Below are positions 38,587 to 46,338 of a DNA stretch of 64,000 nt, piece after piece. The first letter of the stretch is position 1. Every line of letters begins with the position of its first letter. The stretch comes from Flavobacterium succinicans LMG 10402 (GTDB lineage Bacteria > Bacteroidota > Bacteroidia > Flavobacteriales > Flavobacteriaceae), in assembly GCF_000611675.1 (NCBI RefSeq), contig NZ_JATV01000006.1, positions 186,001-250,000 on the forward strand, given 5' to 3'. Under the pieces are notes generated by a model. The model made no database searches and was not told the origin of the DNA. It was given only the letters and a program-made list of their open reading frames with translations. The translations under genes were made by a program, and so were the position numbers.

Positions 38587-39942
38587 TTATTTCCATTTTT
38601 GTTGTTCGTCTTCTTTTCTTAAAATCTCTTGAATTTTTCGTTCTTCCCAGCTAGAGCTGTAACCAAAAACTTTGAAACCGTGCATAATCAAACCGAATCC
38701 CCAGCCTCCAGCGGAGAACCAAAACCAATGAAATTGTGGGACAAAAGTAAGATTCACATAAATTAAAATGGGAATCACTACACAATACGAAATCAGGTTG
38801 CCATAAAATCCTTTTAATTCCTCTACTCTCTTTTTTGCGCGGTAGTACGCATTGTTTTCTCTGTAATTTAATGTCGTCTCCATAACAGTTATTTGTTGGG
38901 TTAAAATGGGTATTTTAACGGTAAAAGTTTGTTCGTTTTGTTCAATCAGTACTTTTCGTTTGGTAATGATTGCGTATCGATTGATGATGTTTTGTAATCC
39001 AACGCCTTGTCGGTCTTGCAATACTTCTTTCTTTTGAAAATCATTCTGAATCACCAAATAGTCATTTTCAATATAAATTCGGATGTGTAGAGGTCTTTGT
39101 TCGCTTACCACATTGTGTTTTACGGTATTTTCTAATAACAATTGCAGTGAAAGCGGCACTACTTTGGCATCTGGATTTTGAACTTCGGCAGTCACCTCAT
39201 AAAACAAACTGTTCTCAAAGCGCATTTTCAGCAATTTCATATACGTAGTTGCAAAACTCAATTCCTCGGCTACCGATACCAATTCTTTATCTTTTTGTTC
39301 CAACACATAGCGGTAAATTTTAGACAAAGAAGTAGTGAAACGTTGGGCATTCTCTGGATTTTCCTCAATCAGCGAACTTAACACATTCAAACTATTGAAA
39401 AGAAAATGTGGGTCGATTTGATTTTTTAAGGTTTCAAATTTAGCCGAAGCTGTACCTGCAATAATCTTTTGTTCGAATACTTCTTTTTTAGATGCTTGTT
39501 TCCAATTGAGCATAAAACTACGTGCGTGCATAAATGTAGAAACTCCCAAAGAAAGAATGATATAAAACATATGCACCCAAACCATTCTGTTGTTGAAAAA
39601 CTCCGAAACTTCTAGTTTTGAAAACACTACAAAAGTCAAATAGTCTATCCCTAAAACTACAGGAACGGTGTACAAAATGGTGCAAAAAATCCCAAAATAC
39701 ACTCTCAAATTGGTTTGCTCTAACCAATTCCATCTGCGGTCCAAAATATCATTGATGAGTCCGTTTCCAAAACCAATTCCGTAAGAATACAAGGCACTAA
39801 CTAAAAAAGTGGTGAGTAGACTTTGAGGACTGAAATCCCCTTGCAACAACGAAAAAACAAGCGTAAATACCAGTGTAATCTTTAAGCAATCGATAAAACC
39901 TTTTTTGATTACTTCTAGCGTGCTGTTTTTTTGTTTTTCCAT
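38587..39942 (-). CDS. LytS-type histidine kinase fused to a C-terminal 2TM domain
   Basis: A 451-residue kinase. Membrane segments lie about at residues 17-34, 42-60, 80-100 and 122-140. The His_kinase domain has phospho-acceptor H179 in NQIDPHFLFNSLN, the N box LLLENTVKHN and GVGLQNIINRY. After about residue 350 it continues into a complete 2TM domain (YRAKKRVEELKGFYGNLISY to EERKIQEIL), so the sensor kinase carries the same module as the three small genes downstream. The natural partner is the LytTR regulator at 36650. It is the first gene of the minus-strand operon on this side; the gap to the TPR-like gene holds only 15-bp repeats. Confidence 0.92.
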   Translation of the reverse strand: MEKQKNSTLEVIKKGFIDCLKITLVFTLVFSLLQGDFSPQSLLTTFLVSALYSYGIGFGNGLINDILDRRWNWLEQTNLRVYFGIFCTILYTVPVVLGIDYLTFVVFSKLEVSEFFNNRMVWVHMFYIILSLGVSTFMHARSFMLNWKQASKKEVFEQKIIAGTASAKFETLKNQIDPHFLFNSLNVLSSLIEENPENAQRFTTSLSKIYRYVLEQKDKELVSVAEELSFATTYMKLLKMRFENSLFYEVTAEVQNPDAKVVPLSLQLLLENTVKHNVVSEQRPLHIRIYIENDYLVIQNDFQKKEVLQDRQGVGLQNIINRYAIITKRKVLIEQNEQTFTVKIPILTQQITVMETTLNYRENNAYYRAKKRVEELKGFYGNLISYCVVIPILIYVNLTFVPQFHWFWFSAGGWGFGLIMHGFKVFGYSSSWEERKIQEILRKEDEQQKWK

Positions 39943-39965
39943 TTTATTTAGGTTTTGAGTTTTTC

Positions 39966-40015
39966 AACCCTTTCAGAGTTCAAAACTCTGAAAGGGTTAA
40001 AACTCTGAAAGGGTT
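39966..40015. repeat. Triple 15-bp repeat with inverted pair
   Basis: AACCCTTTCAGAGTT at 39966-39980 pairs with its exact complement at 39984-39998, and a second copy of that complement follows at 40001-40015. The hairpin probably ends transcription of the gene at 40020. Such copies are common in related genomes, but I have no genome to compare. Confidence 0.8.
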
Positions 40016-40019
40016 AATG

Positions 40020-40643
40020 CTATTTTTTACAATTTTTTTGAGCTTCTTGAGCGCGATCTAATCCCCATTTTGGTGAGAAAGCTGTTTCTGGTTTAAAAGT
40101 AGCAAAAAGTCCGATAGCTTTATCAATTTGTGCACACATAGGTGTTGTATCTGTTCCCCAGAACTTGGCTCCACCAATTTCGAATTCGGCTTTACAGAAT
40201 ACCACTCTTGGGTTTTCTGGAGCAATAGCCTGTGCTTTACCGTAGAGTTCCATTACTTTTCCAGACAACTTTTGTCCGTTGGTCATTGGGTCATAAGCAA
40301 TCCAAGCGGTGTGAATCATAGCTTGCATTACTAATAACTCAGGATTGTTTTCGTTTTTGATTAATTCTACATCCAAAGCGGTTTGTGCTTTTGTCAACAA
40401 AGCGGTTACTTCGTCTTTACCTTTGGTTCTAAAAGCGGTTGTAGTGTTTACTAAAGCCACATAATAGTTAGGTAACCAATTGTTTTTTTCGACTGCTGCA
40501 ATTCTTTCGAATAAAGCTACAGCTTCGGTATTTTTGCCTTCTCCCCACAATTGGAACGCTTTTCCCATTCCTTGTTCGTATTGTCCTTGGGCAGCTAATA
40601 AACTGCAAATAAATAAAGCGGTGGCGGTTAAAACTTTAATCAT
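40020..40643 (-). CDS. Secreted TPR-like protein of the LytTR locus
   Basis: A 207-residue protein with a signal peptide (ending AAQGQ) and helical TPR-like sequence (WGEGKNTEAVALFERIAA, then NNPELLVMQAMIHTAWI and NPRVVFCKAEFEIGGAKF). No catalytic motif is seen. Its promoter carries the LytTR-type repeats (see 40702). It is separated from the kinase operon on the same strand, and lies downstream of the DUF2141 gene with its own promoter. The function is unknown, but co-regulation with the TonB receptor suggests a periplasmic helper. Confidence 0.8.
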   Translation of the reverse strand: MIKVLTATALFICSLLAAQGQYEQGMGKAFQLWGEGKNTEAVALFERIAAVEKNNWLPNYYVALVNTTTAFRTKGKDEVTALLTKAQTALDVELIKNENNPELLVMQAMIHTAWIAYDPMTNGQKLSGKVMELYGKAQAIAPENPRVVFCKAEFEIGGAKFWGTDTTPMCAQIDKAIGLFATFKPETAFSPKWGLDRAQEAQKNCKK

Positions 40644-40701
40644 AATTTCTATTTTTTTAGTTGTTAATTTCTTTTAAATGGTTGTTGTTATTTTGATGAT
40701 G

Positions 40702-40772
40702 TAAAAGTACTACTGATGTAACTGCTGTAAAATTGATTCTGACTGAACTGTCGTTTTTTGAGGATGAATTGT
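40702..40772 (-). promoter_or_regulatory. LytTR-type promoter of the TPR-like gene
   Basis: On the minus strand: half-site ACAATTCAT (40764-40772), half-site ACAGTTCAG (40743-40751) starting exactly 21 bp later, and -7 box TACTTTTA (40702-40709) starting 42 bp after the second half-site. ACAGTTCAG fits the LytTR consensus [TA][AC][CA]GTTN[AG][TG]. No TTG lies at the -33 spacing, suggesting dependence on an activator. Confidence 0.8.
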
Positions 40773-40779
40773 AAACTGA

Positions 40780-41184
40780 TTATACTTTCAATACGATGTG
40801 CTTGTTTTGGGTGGCTTGGAACTTAGCGTCTTTGTATTTTGGAGGCCCCATAAACCCTTTGGCATCGTTTGAAGCGGCATAAGCTTCTTTTGGAATTCCC
40901 ATAAAGTTGGTGTCTAATTTTCCGTTGCTATTTTCATCGTGAAAAACGCTAATAGCATACTCGCCAGCAGGAAGGTTTTCAAAAGTGACCGTTGCTTTTG
41001 CATTTTTGATTAAAGCGACATTGCCTTTGTAGACTTTTTTTAGAAAATGATTCTCGGAATTGTACAATCCGATTAGGACTTGCCCTTTGTTGTTTTTTAG
41101 ACCAACGATGTCTACTTTGATAGCGACTTGAGCGGTTGCCATTGCACTTATGGCTAAGAACAGGATAAGAACTGATGTTTTCAT
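40780..41184 (-). CDS. DUF2141 secreted protein (LytTR locus copy)
   Basis: A 134-residue protein with a signal peptide (ending ATAQ) and the DUF2141 features FHDENSNGKLDTNFMGIPKE and NDAKGFMGPPKYKDAKF. It is closely related to the copy in the amylase operon (13073). Its promoter carries the LytTR-type pair (41221-41291). The function is unknown; the domain is extracytoplasmic. Confidence 0.88.
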   Translation of the reverse strand: MKTSVLILFLAISAMATAQVAIKVDIVGLKNNKGQVLIGLYNSENHFLKKVYKGNVALIKNAKATVTFENLPAGEYAISVFHDENSNGKLDTNFMGIPKEAYAASNDAKGFMGPPKYKDAKFQATQNKHIVLKV

Positions 41185-41220
41185 AATTTATTTTTTTAAG
41201 GTTGTTTTATTATGCTGATG

Positions 41221-41291
41221 TAAAAGTAGTTTGGACCAATCGAAACTAAAATTGATTGCAACTGAACTGTTGTTTTTGGAGGATGAATTGT
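41221..41291 (-). promoter_or_regulatory. LytTR-type promoter of the DUF2141 gene
   Basis: Minus strand: ACAATTCAT (41283-41291), ACAGTTCAG (41262-41270) 21 bp later, and -7 box TACTTTTA (41221-41228) 42 bp after the second. The distal half-site touches a palindromic insertion-like element at 41293. Confidence 0.8.
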
Positions 41292-41482
41292 AGGCATTCG
41301 CTTTTAAAAAAAGTTAGCCACTAATTACACGACTTGTCACTAATTGTCATCGAAACTGAAATTGAATGTCGCGAATTCCATCAATAGTAATAATTCGTAT
41401 CATTAAAACACATTTTTATTCGTAATTCATTAGTGAATTCGTGGTGAATGTTTTTAAAAGCAAATGCCTTGGATGAATTGTA
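41281..41482. mobile_element. Palindromic 178-bp element (MITE-like) flanked by a 12-bp direct repeat
   Basis: Bases 41293-41326 and the complement of 41436-41468 form an imperfect inverted repeat (GGCATTCGCTTTTAAAAA versus GGCATTTGCTTTTAAAAA). The direct repeat GGATGAATTGTA occurs at 41281-41292 and again at 41471-41482. It has no open frame. It looks like a short non-autonomous element that duplicated its target, although a 12-bp duplication is long and alternative origins are possible. It abuts the LytTR site of the DUF2141 gene. Confidence 0.45.
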
Positions 41483-41519
41483 AAAACACTTTTCTTTCCA
41501 AAAACACCTTATCTTGCCT

Positions 41520-41626
41520 CTTAGCCCCGGGAGGAGCGGCATCCTTTGCTGACGGGGTTCGGCAGCAAAGATATAGCGTATCACGGGACAATGCCTGCTG
41601 GAAAAGCCCTATGCTTACTGCTCCTA
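41520..41626 (+). repeat. Dispersed structured element, copy 4
   Basis: TTAGCCCCG, GGAGCGGCATCCTTT, apical stem CTTTGCTGAC/GGCAGCAAAG, ATATAGCG, CACGGGACAATG and tail TTACTGCTCCTAA. It is opposite in direction to the TonB gene ending at 41633. Copy 6 (55172) has the same apical stem. Confidence 0.75.
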
Positions 41627-41632
41627 ATTAGC

Positions 41633-43822
41633 TTATAAATTCTTTAACTGGTTGTCGTTTTTGTTGTCGCTGATGGTCCAAAAGAAACCTACGAAAAAGA
41701 AACTATCGGCAGTTGGTGTGATGGCTCTGCGGTTGTAAACGCCCGCTGCATCTGGAGTATTGGCGTACTCGTAACCAAAGACATTTTGAGTTTGCAAAAT
41801 ATTGGACACGGAGAAATACAGGATTTTTTGTTGCGACACCAAGTACGCCCAATTGAAACTCAAATTATTGAAAGCTTTGGTTTTTCCGTTCATAAATTGG
41901 GTCTCGTTTGGATTGTTGTACGGACGACCTGTGGCAAACGAATGGGTGAAACCGATTTGTGATTTCCAGTCGGTGATGAAATATTTGGTCACCAAAGACG
42001 CTGTATGGTCCGCCACAAAACTTGGGGTGACTTGTTTAGGGAAGTTGCGATAATCGCGTTCGGTATCGATGTAAGAATAGGAAATCCAATATTCTAAATT
42101 CTTAATCGAGCTACCATCTCTCCAGAACAAATCGAGTCCTTTGGCGTAACCAGAACCGTTGTTGTTGTACACTGAATTAAACATTGGCGTTGTTGTATTA
42201 AATTTTACCAAATTGCTGTAGTCTTTGTAATAAGCCTCGGCTCTAAACGTTTGACGGTCGTTGTTGTATTGAAAGTTTAAGATGTAATGCGATGCTTTTT
42301 CGCTTTCGAATTGGTGCATTTTGGAATACTTGATAAAATCGACACTTGGCGCCTGAGTGAAATCGCCATAAGCGAAAGAAAACTGACTGGTTTTATTCAG
42401 TTTGTAAGCCAAGGAAACACGAGGAGCAACGGCAGTTTCGTTCAACAAATCGTTGTATGAGGCACGAACCCCGACTTTGGCAGCAAAGTTTTTTGTGAAT
42501 AAAATATCGCCTTCGGCAAAAGCTGCTGCTATTGAAGAGTTGTATCCGCTAGTCCCACCTATGCCTGAATTTGGCGTGAAATCTTCGTTGAAACTAGTAA
42601 TGAAATAATCCGTTCCGAAAGCTAATTTAACGTGTTGCGAAATGCTTTTACGGAGTTTGAATTTAAGATGTGAGGCGTTTTCGTCATTGTTTAGTTTATC
42701 CAAATCCAATCCTAATTTGTTTTTGGAATAGCCATAACTCAATCCCGTTGTCACTTGCCAATTGTTTCCAAAACCACCTTTGTAGGAAGTATTTAAGTAA
42801 AAGTTGTTATTGTTCAAATCGACTCTGACTTTGTTAGGTAAATTAACGCTTTCTTGATTCAAATCGAATTTAGAGGAATCGAAAGCTGCGTATAATTTTA
42901 GGATACCGTTATTGAAGTTGTAGCGGTATACCGTTTCGCCAGAAAGGGATTGAAAAGGATTGTTCCATTCGATATTTTGAGGCACTACTTTTTGATACGG
43001 CGCCAAGTTGATGTAAGCAGCATTGACGCTCAACGAGCTTTTTTTCCATTTTTGTGTATTTCCAACGCCCAAACCTACAGTCATTAAGGCGATTTCGGTT
43101 TTGTTTTGGTCGGGTTCGTCTTGGGTATTCAATAATAACACACTCGACAAAGCTTCGCCATACTCGGCAGAATAACCTCCAGTAGAGAAGGAAATTCCGC
43201 TAAACAAAAACGGAGAAAAGCGTCCGCGAGTTGGCAAATTATTCGTACTGGCGCCATAAGGCTGTGCTACTCGGATACCATCGACAAAAGTTTGCGTTTC
43301 ATTGGCTTCGCCCCCACGAACGAACAAACGACCGTCCTCACCCACGTTTTGTGTCCCTGGCAACGTTTGTAGCGCTGCAATTATATTTCCAGCAGAACCC
43401 GCTGTGGTTACAATATCTAAAGGTTTCAACACCGAAACACGAGCTTTGTCTCCTGATTCTAAAGTTCCAGCTGTAATCACCACCGCATCTAAGGTGTTGA
43501 CATTCTCTTTGAGGGTTATTGTTTTGTCTTTGTAATTCGCAACATCTATTGAAATGGTAGCTGTTTCGTGTATCAAAGAGCTTATGATTAAGGTCGCATT
43601 TCCTTTGACTGTGGTTTCGAATGAGAAAAGTCCTTTCTCATCACTTGTGGCGCCATCATAAGTGCCTTCGATATAAATATTGGCGCTAACGACGGGCTTA
43701 CCTTTTGGGTCAATAACTTTTCCTGAAATGGTGTTTTGAGCCCATGAAGTCATGCTCATTAAAAAAAATAAAGCAAGAAAAAGCTGAAGAAATCGTCTGG
43801 TAAGTGTAGTAAAAGTTTTCAT
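41633..43822 (-). CDS. TonB-dependent outer membrane receptor with carboxypeptidase-like domain
   Basis: About 729 residues from the ATG at 43822. The signal peptide ends SWAQ. A carboxypeptidase regulatory-like beta-sandwich (ISGKVIDPKGKPVVSANIYI; about 25-105) precedes the plug (VLKPLDIVTTAGSAGNIIAALQTLPGTQ; about 120-230) and a 22-strand-type barrel ending FFVGFFWTISDN. It has no SusD partner, so it is more likely an importer of a metal complex or cofactor than of glycan. The promoter carries the LytTR-type repeats (43846-43916). The ligand is unknown. Confidence 0.9.
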   Translation of the reverse strand: MKTFTTLTRRFLQLFLALFFLMSMTSWAQNTISGKVIDPKGKPVVSANIYIEGTYDGATSDEKGLFSFETTVKGNATLIISSLIHETATISIDVANYKDKTITLKENVNTLDAVVITAGTLESGDKARVSVLKPLDIVTTAGSAGNIIAALQTLPGTQNVGEDGRLFVRGGEANETQTFVDGIRVAQPYGASTNNLPTRGRFSPFLFSGISFSTGGYSAEYGEALSSVLLLNTQDEPDQNKTEIALMTVGLGVGNTQKWKKSSLSVNAAYINLAPYQKVVPQNIEWNNPFQSLSGETVYRYNFNNGILKLYAAFDSSKFDLNQESVNLPNKVRVDLNNNNFYLNTSYKGGFGNNWQVTTGLSYGYSKNKLGLDLDKLNNDENASHLKFKLRKSISQHVKLAFGTDYFITSFNEDFTPNSGIGGTSGYNSSIAAAFAEGDILFTKNFAAKVGVRASYNDLLNETAVAPRVSLAYKLNKTSQFSFAYGDFTQAPSVDFIKYSKMHQFESEKASHYILNFQYNNDRQTFRAEAYYKDYSNLVKFNTTTPMFNSVYNNNGSGYAKGLDLFWRDGSSIKNLEYWISYSYIDTERDYRNFPKQVTPSFVADHTASLVTKYFITDWKSQIGFTHSFATGRPYNNPNETQFMNGKTKAFNNLSFNWAYLVSQQKILYFSVSNILQTQNVFGYEYANTPDAAGVYNRRAITPTADSFFFVGFFWTISDNKNDNQLKNL

Positions 43823-43845
43823 TTTGATAGTTTTTTTTAACACAA

Positions 43846-43916
43846 CAAAGATGTTACGAGATTATCGATTCTCTAAAAAGTTTTGACTGAATTGTAGAAA
43901 AGTAAGGCTGAATTGT
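43846..43916 (-). promoter_or_regulatory. LytTR-type promoter of the TonB receptor
   Basis: Minus strand: ACAATTCAG (43908-43916), ACAATTCAG (43887-43895) 21 bp later, and -7 box CATCTTTG (43846-43853) 42 bp after the second. Geometry is identical to the promoters at 40702 and 41221. Confidence 0.8.
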
Positions 43917-44085
43917 AAAAACGTAAAAAATAGCCGTTTTCTTAATCGTTTTCGACCAAAATTCACTGCATTTTATTCAATTGAGACCCGTTTTAAATAT
44001 CGGAAAAAAGGAAAAAAACAAGGGACTAAAAAAATGTCTAACCCTTGAAATCATTAAATTTACAGTACAATTTAACACTTTAAAA

Positions 44086-44742
44086 ATGAAAATATATTCA
44101 ATTGGCTTATTACTACTTTCTATGGTAGTAACCAGCTGCAACGATGCACTACAACAAACCCCTACACTTTCAAATATTGACAAACTTACCTCAGGAAATG
44201 AGCGATTTTTAAACAATCGATCGGTTCATTTACACCAAGACAAAGCTGCTGTTATCGCTAACGAAAAAGCACAACATCCTTTTGCCGTAATCATCACTTG
44301 TGCTGACAGTAGAGTAAGTCCAGAAATTGTTTTTGACCAAGGAATCGGAGATTTATTCGTGATTAGAAATGCCGGAAATTTGATGTCTGATTTTGCGATG
44401 GGAAGCGTAGAATATGCTGTTGAACATTTAAACACAAAGTTGGTGGTAGTTTTGGGTCATACCGAATGTGGTGCTATTAAGGCTTTCGTAGAAGATGAAG
44501 AAAGCACAGAAAAACATCCGGCTCATGGTCATATTTCAACTATTATTGAAACCATCAAAAAAGAGGATGAAGAAAAAAACGTTCCAAGACCTCACAAAGA
44601 ACATCTTAATGAATGTGTAATTGCCAATATCAAACATTCGACACATCAAATCCTAGCCAATGCTTTCATCGATCAAAAAGAAATTCAAGTGGTTCCGATG
44701 CTATATGACATTCATACAGGACGCGTTAGTTTGATTAAATAA
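44086..44742 (+). CDS. Beta-class carbonic anhydrase lipoprotein
   Basis: About 218 residues from the ATG at 44086; the frame runs up to 43981, but the shorter start gives a lipoprotein signal (lipobox MVVTSC). Zinc site motifs are Cys in ITCADSRVSPE and His/Cys in VLGHTECGAIKA. It interconverts carbon dioxide and bicarbonate. Beta-class enzymes exported as lipoproteins are known in Bacteroidota but are uncommon elsewhere. It is divergent from the TonB gene, with the LytTR repeats in the shared upstream region; whether they also act on this gene is unclear. Confidence 0.92.
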   Translation: MKIYSIGLLLLSMVVTSCNDALQQTPTLSNIDKLTSGNERFLNNRSVHLHQDKAAVIANEKAQHPFAVIITCADSRVSPEIVFDQGIGDLFVIRNAGNLMSDFAMGSVEYAVEHLNTKLVVVLGHTECGAIKAFVEDEESTEKHPAHGHISTIIETIKKEDEEKNVPRPHKEHLNECVIANIKHSTHQILANAFIDQKEIQVVPMLYDIHTGRVSLIK

Positions 44743-44850
44743 TTCACAGAATCTTTTTTTTAAATTCATTGATTTGAAATCTGATTAAAAGAGATATTAT
44801 TTAAAAAAATTGGCTACAAATAGCAAAAATCACAACCCATTAAATTCATC

Positions 44851-44870
44851 CAACTAATTGTAATTAGTTG
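44851..44870. promoter_or_regulatory. 20-bp palindrome upstream of the DUF2490 gene
   Basis: CAACTAATT and AATTAGTTG form a 9-bp dyad around GT. It is 72 bp ahead of the DUF2490 ATG and could be an operator. The rest of this 200-bp gap shows nothing clear. Confidence 0.4.
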
Positions 44871-44942
44871 CAAATGGTATTGATTTTTTTTTTAAATGAC
44901 AACTAGAAATATAAAAAAAGTGCATTTGTATTTTAAAATAAA

Positions 44943-45707
44943 ATGAAAAAAACATCACTTATTTCAGGGCTGCTACTGTTTATAATACTAGCCATAAACC
45001 CTGCTTTTGCTCAAGTGCAATCAGACAACAATAACATTTGGTTTCATTATTTTGGCAAAAACATGATTGGTAAAAAAACCTCTGTTTCCTTTGAAGCCGT
45101 TATGCGCTATGCCAATGGGTTTAGTGAAAAACAACAATGGTTTGTGCGTCCTTCTGTTGATTATCAGTTTACCAAAAACTTCGTAGGAAGCCTTGGTTAC
45201 TCGCATTACAACACCTATTCTTATGGTGATCCTGCTATGAATAAAATCAATATTCCTGAAGATCATGTATGGATTCAGGGTACTTATACCATTGCTTCAG
45301 GTGATTTTAAATTTGTAAATAGATTACGAGATGAAAATCGTTTTGTTGGGGTAGCCGTGGGGCAAAAAGACCCTGTTTCTGGTCAAACAGATTACAAAAT
45401 CTATCACCATGATTACCGCAACCGCCTTCGTTATATGCTACTTGTCAATTATAACTTAACTAAAAAAGACGGCAAAACAAAGCTTTTTACCTTTGTAGGC
45501 GATGAAGTGTTTATGAATATTGGCAGCAATGCAGGAAGTACCTTTTTAAATCAAAACCGTATCATCGGTGGTTTTGGCTACAATATCAATCCGCACCATC
45601 AAATTCAATTATCTTATATCCATCAACACATTTGGAATTTAAAAAACACCATTCAAGAAGAAAATCCTACCTTGAGAGTATCTTACATTACCAATTTTAA
45701 CTTATAA
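44943..45707 (+). CDS. DUF2490 outer membrane protein
   Basis: A 254-residue protein with a signal peptide (ending AFAQ) and a beta-barrel pattern of alternating hydrophobic residues. DUF2490 motifs include NIWFHYFGKNMIGKK, QWFVRPSVDYQF, EDHVWIQGTY and NRLRDENRFV. These proteins are predicted outer membrane barrels of unknown function. It probably has its own promoter; the palindrome at 44851 may regulate it. Confidence 0.85.
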   Translation: MKKTSLISGLLLFIILAINPAFAQVQSDNNNIWFHYFGKNMIGKKTSVSFEAVMRYANGFSEKQQWFVRPSVDYQFTKNFVGSLGYSHYNTYSYGDPAMNKINIPEDHVWIQGTYTIASGDFKFVNRLRDENRFVGVAVGQKDPVSGQTDYKIYHHDYRNRLRYMLLVNYNLTKKDGKTKLFTFVGDEVFMNIGSNAGSTFLNQNRIIGGFGYNINPHHQIQLSYIHQHIWNLKNTIQEENPTLRVSYITNFNL

Positions 45708-45754
45708 TGGTTGTTATTTAAATTCGTTCTTTTTTTCAACAACTAAAAAGTTAA

Positions 45755-45762
45755 TATCTTTG
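45755..45762 (+). promoter_or_regulatory. -7 box of the small secreted gene at 45788
   Basis: TATCTTTG, exact match to TAnnTTTG, 25 bp ahead of the ATG. Confidence 0.5.
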
Positions 45763-45787
45763 AACCAATAACTTTTAAACAATAACC

Positions 45788-46183
45788 ATGAAATTCTTAA
45801 AATTCTTACCTGTTTTATTCTTCTTTTTGGTGGTTTCCAATTTGTCTGCACAAACTACTTTTGAAAAATGGCCTGCTATCAAAACCTTTCACGGGGTAAT
45901 GTCACAAACTTTTCATCCTGCTGAAGAAGGCGATTTGAATCCTATTAAAACGCGTTCTGAAGAAATAATTCAAAAAGCGAACGCCTTATCAAAAGAAGCA
46001 ATTCCAGCCGAATTCAAAACGCCAGCCATCTTAGCTTCTATCAAAAAATTGCAAGAAGGTGCTAAAGGTTTGGACAAACTAGTAAAAGCAAAAGGTTCAG
46101 ATGAAGCTACCCTAAAATCATTGACTGCATTACATGATGTATTCCATGAAATCGTAGGTTTATGTTCTGAAGAAAAACACTAA
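45788..46183 (+). CDS. Secreted hypothetical helical protein
   Basis: A 131-residue protein with a signal peptide (ending LSAQ) and an all-helical mature region that has a single late cysteine in LHDVFHEIVGLC. The pattern recalls four-helix cytochrome c'-like folds but lacks CxxCH, so heme binding is not supported. It is followed by its own terminator, so it is a single gene. Confidence 0.75.
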   Translation: MKFLKFLPVLFFFLVVSNLSAQTTFEKWPAIKTFHGVMSQTFHPAEEGDLNPIKTRSEEIIQKANALSKEAIPAEFKTPAILASIKKLQEGAKGLDKLVKAKGSDEATLKSLTALHDVFHEIVGLCSEEKH

Positions 46184-46204
46184 AACTTCACTATTAATCA
46201 TAGT

Positions 46205-46235
46205 AAAAGCTGTCTGTTACGGACAGCTTTTTTTG
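46205..46235 (+). terminator. Terminator of the 45788 gene
   Basis: AAAGCTGTC with GACAGCTTT and seven T. Confidence 0.85.
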
Positions 46236-46307
46236 TTTTCGTAACTTTTGAAAATAAAATTTTTTCAACAAAATAAGATTGCAAAACAGTTTTCTAAAAT
46301 TAAATTT

Positions 46308-46315
46308 TACCTTTG
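46308..46315 (+). promoter_or_regulatory. -7 box of the pRiA4b-type gene
   Basis: TACCTTTG, 23 bp before the ATG at 46339; it excludes the longer frame start at 46279. Confidence 0.5.
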
Positions 46316-46338
46316 ACCTTTCAACAAAAACAAACATT

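Noticed and set aside
45788..46183. Cytochrome c' -like protein
   Set aside because: The helical pattern is similar but there is no CxxCH heme site.
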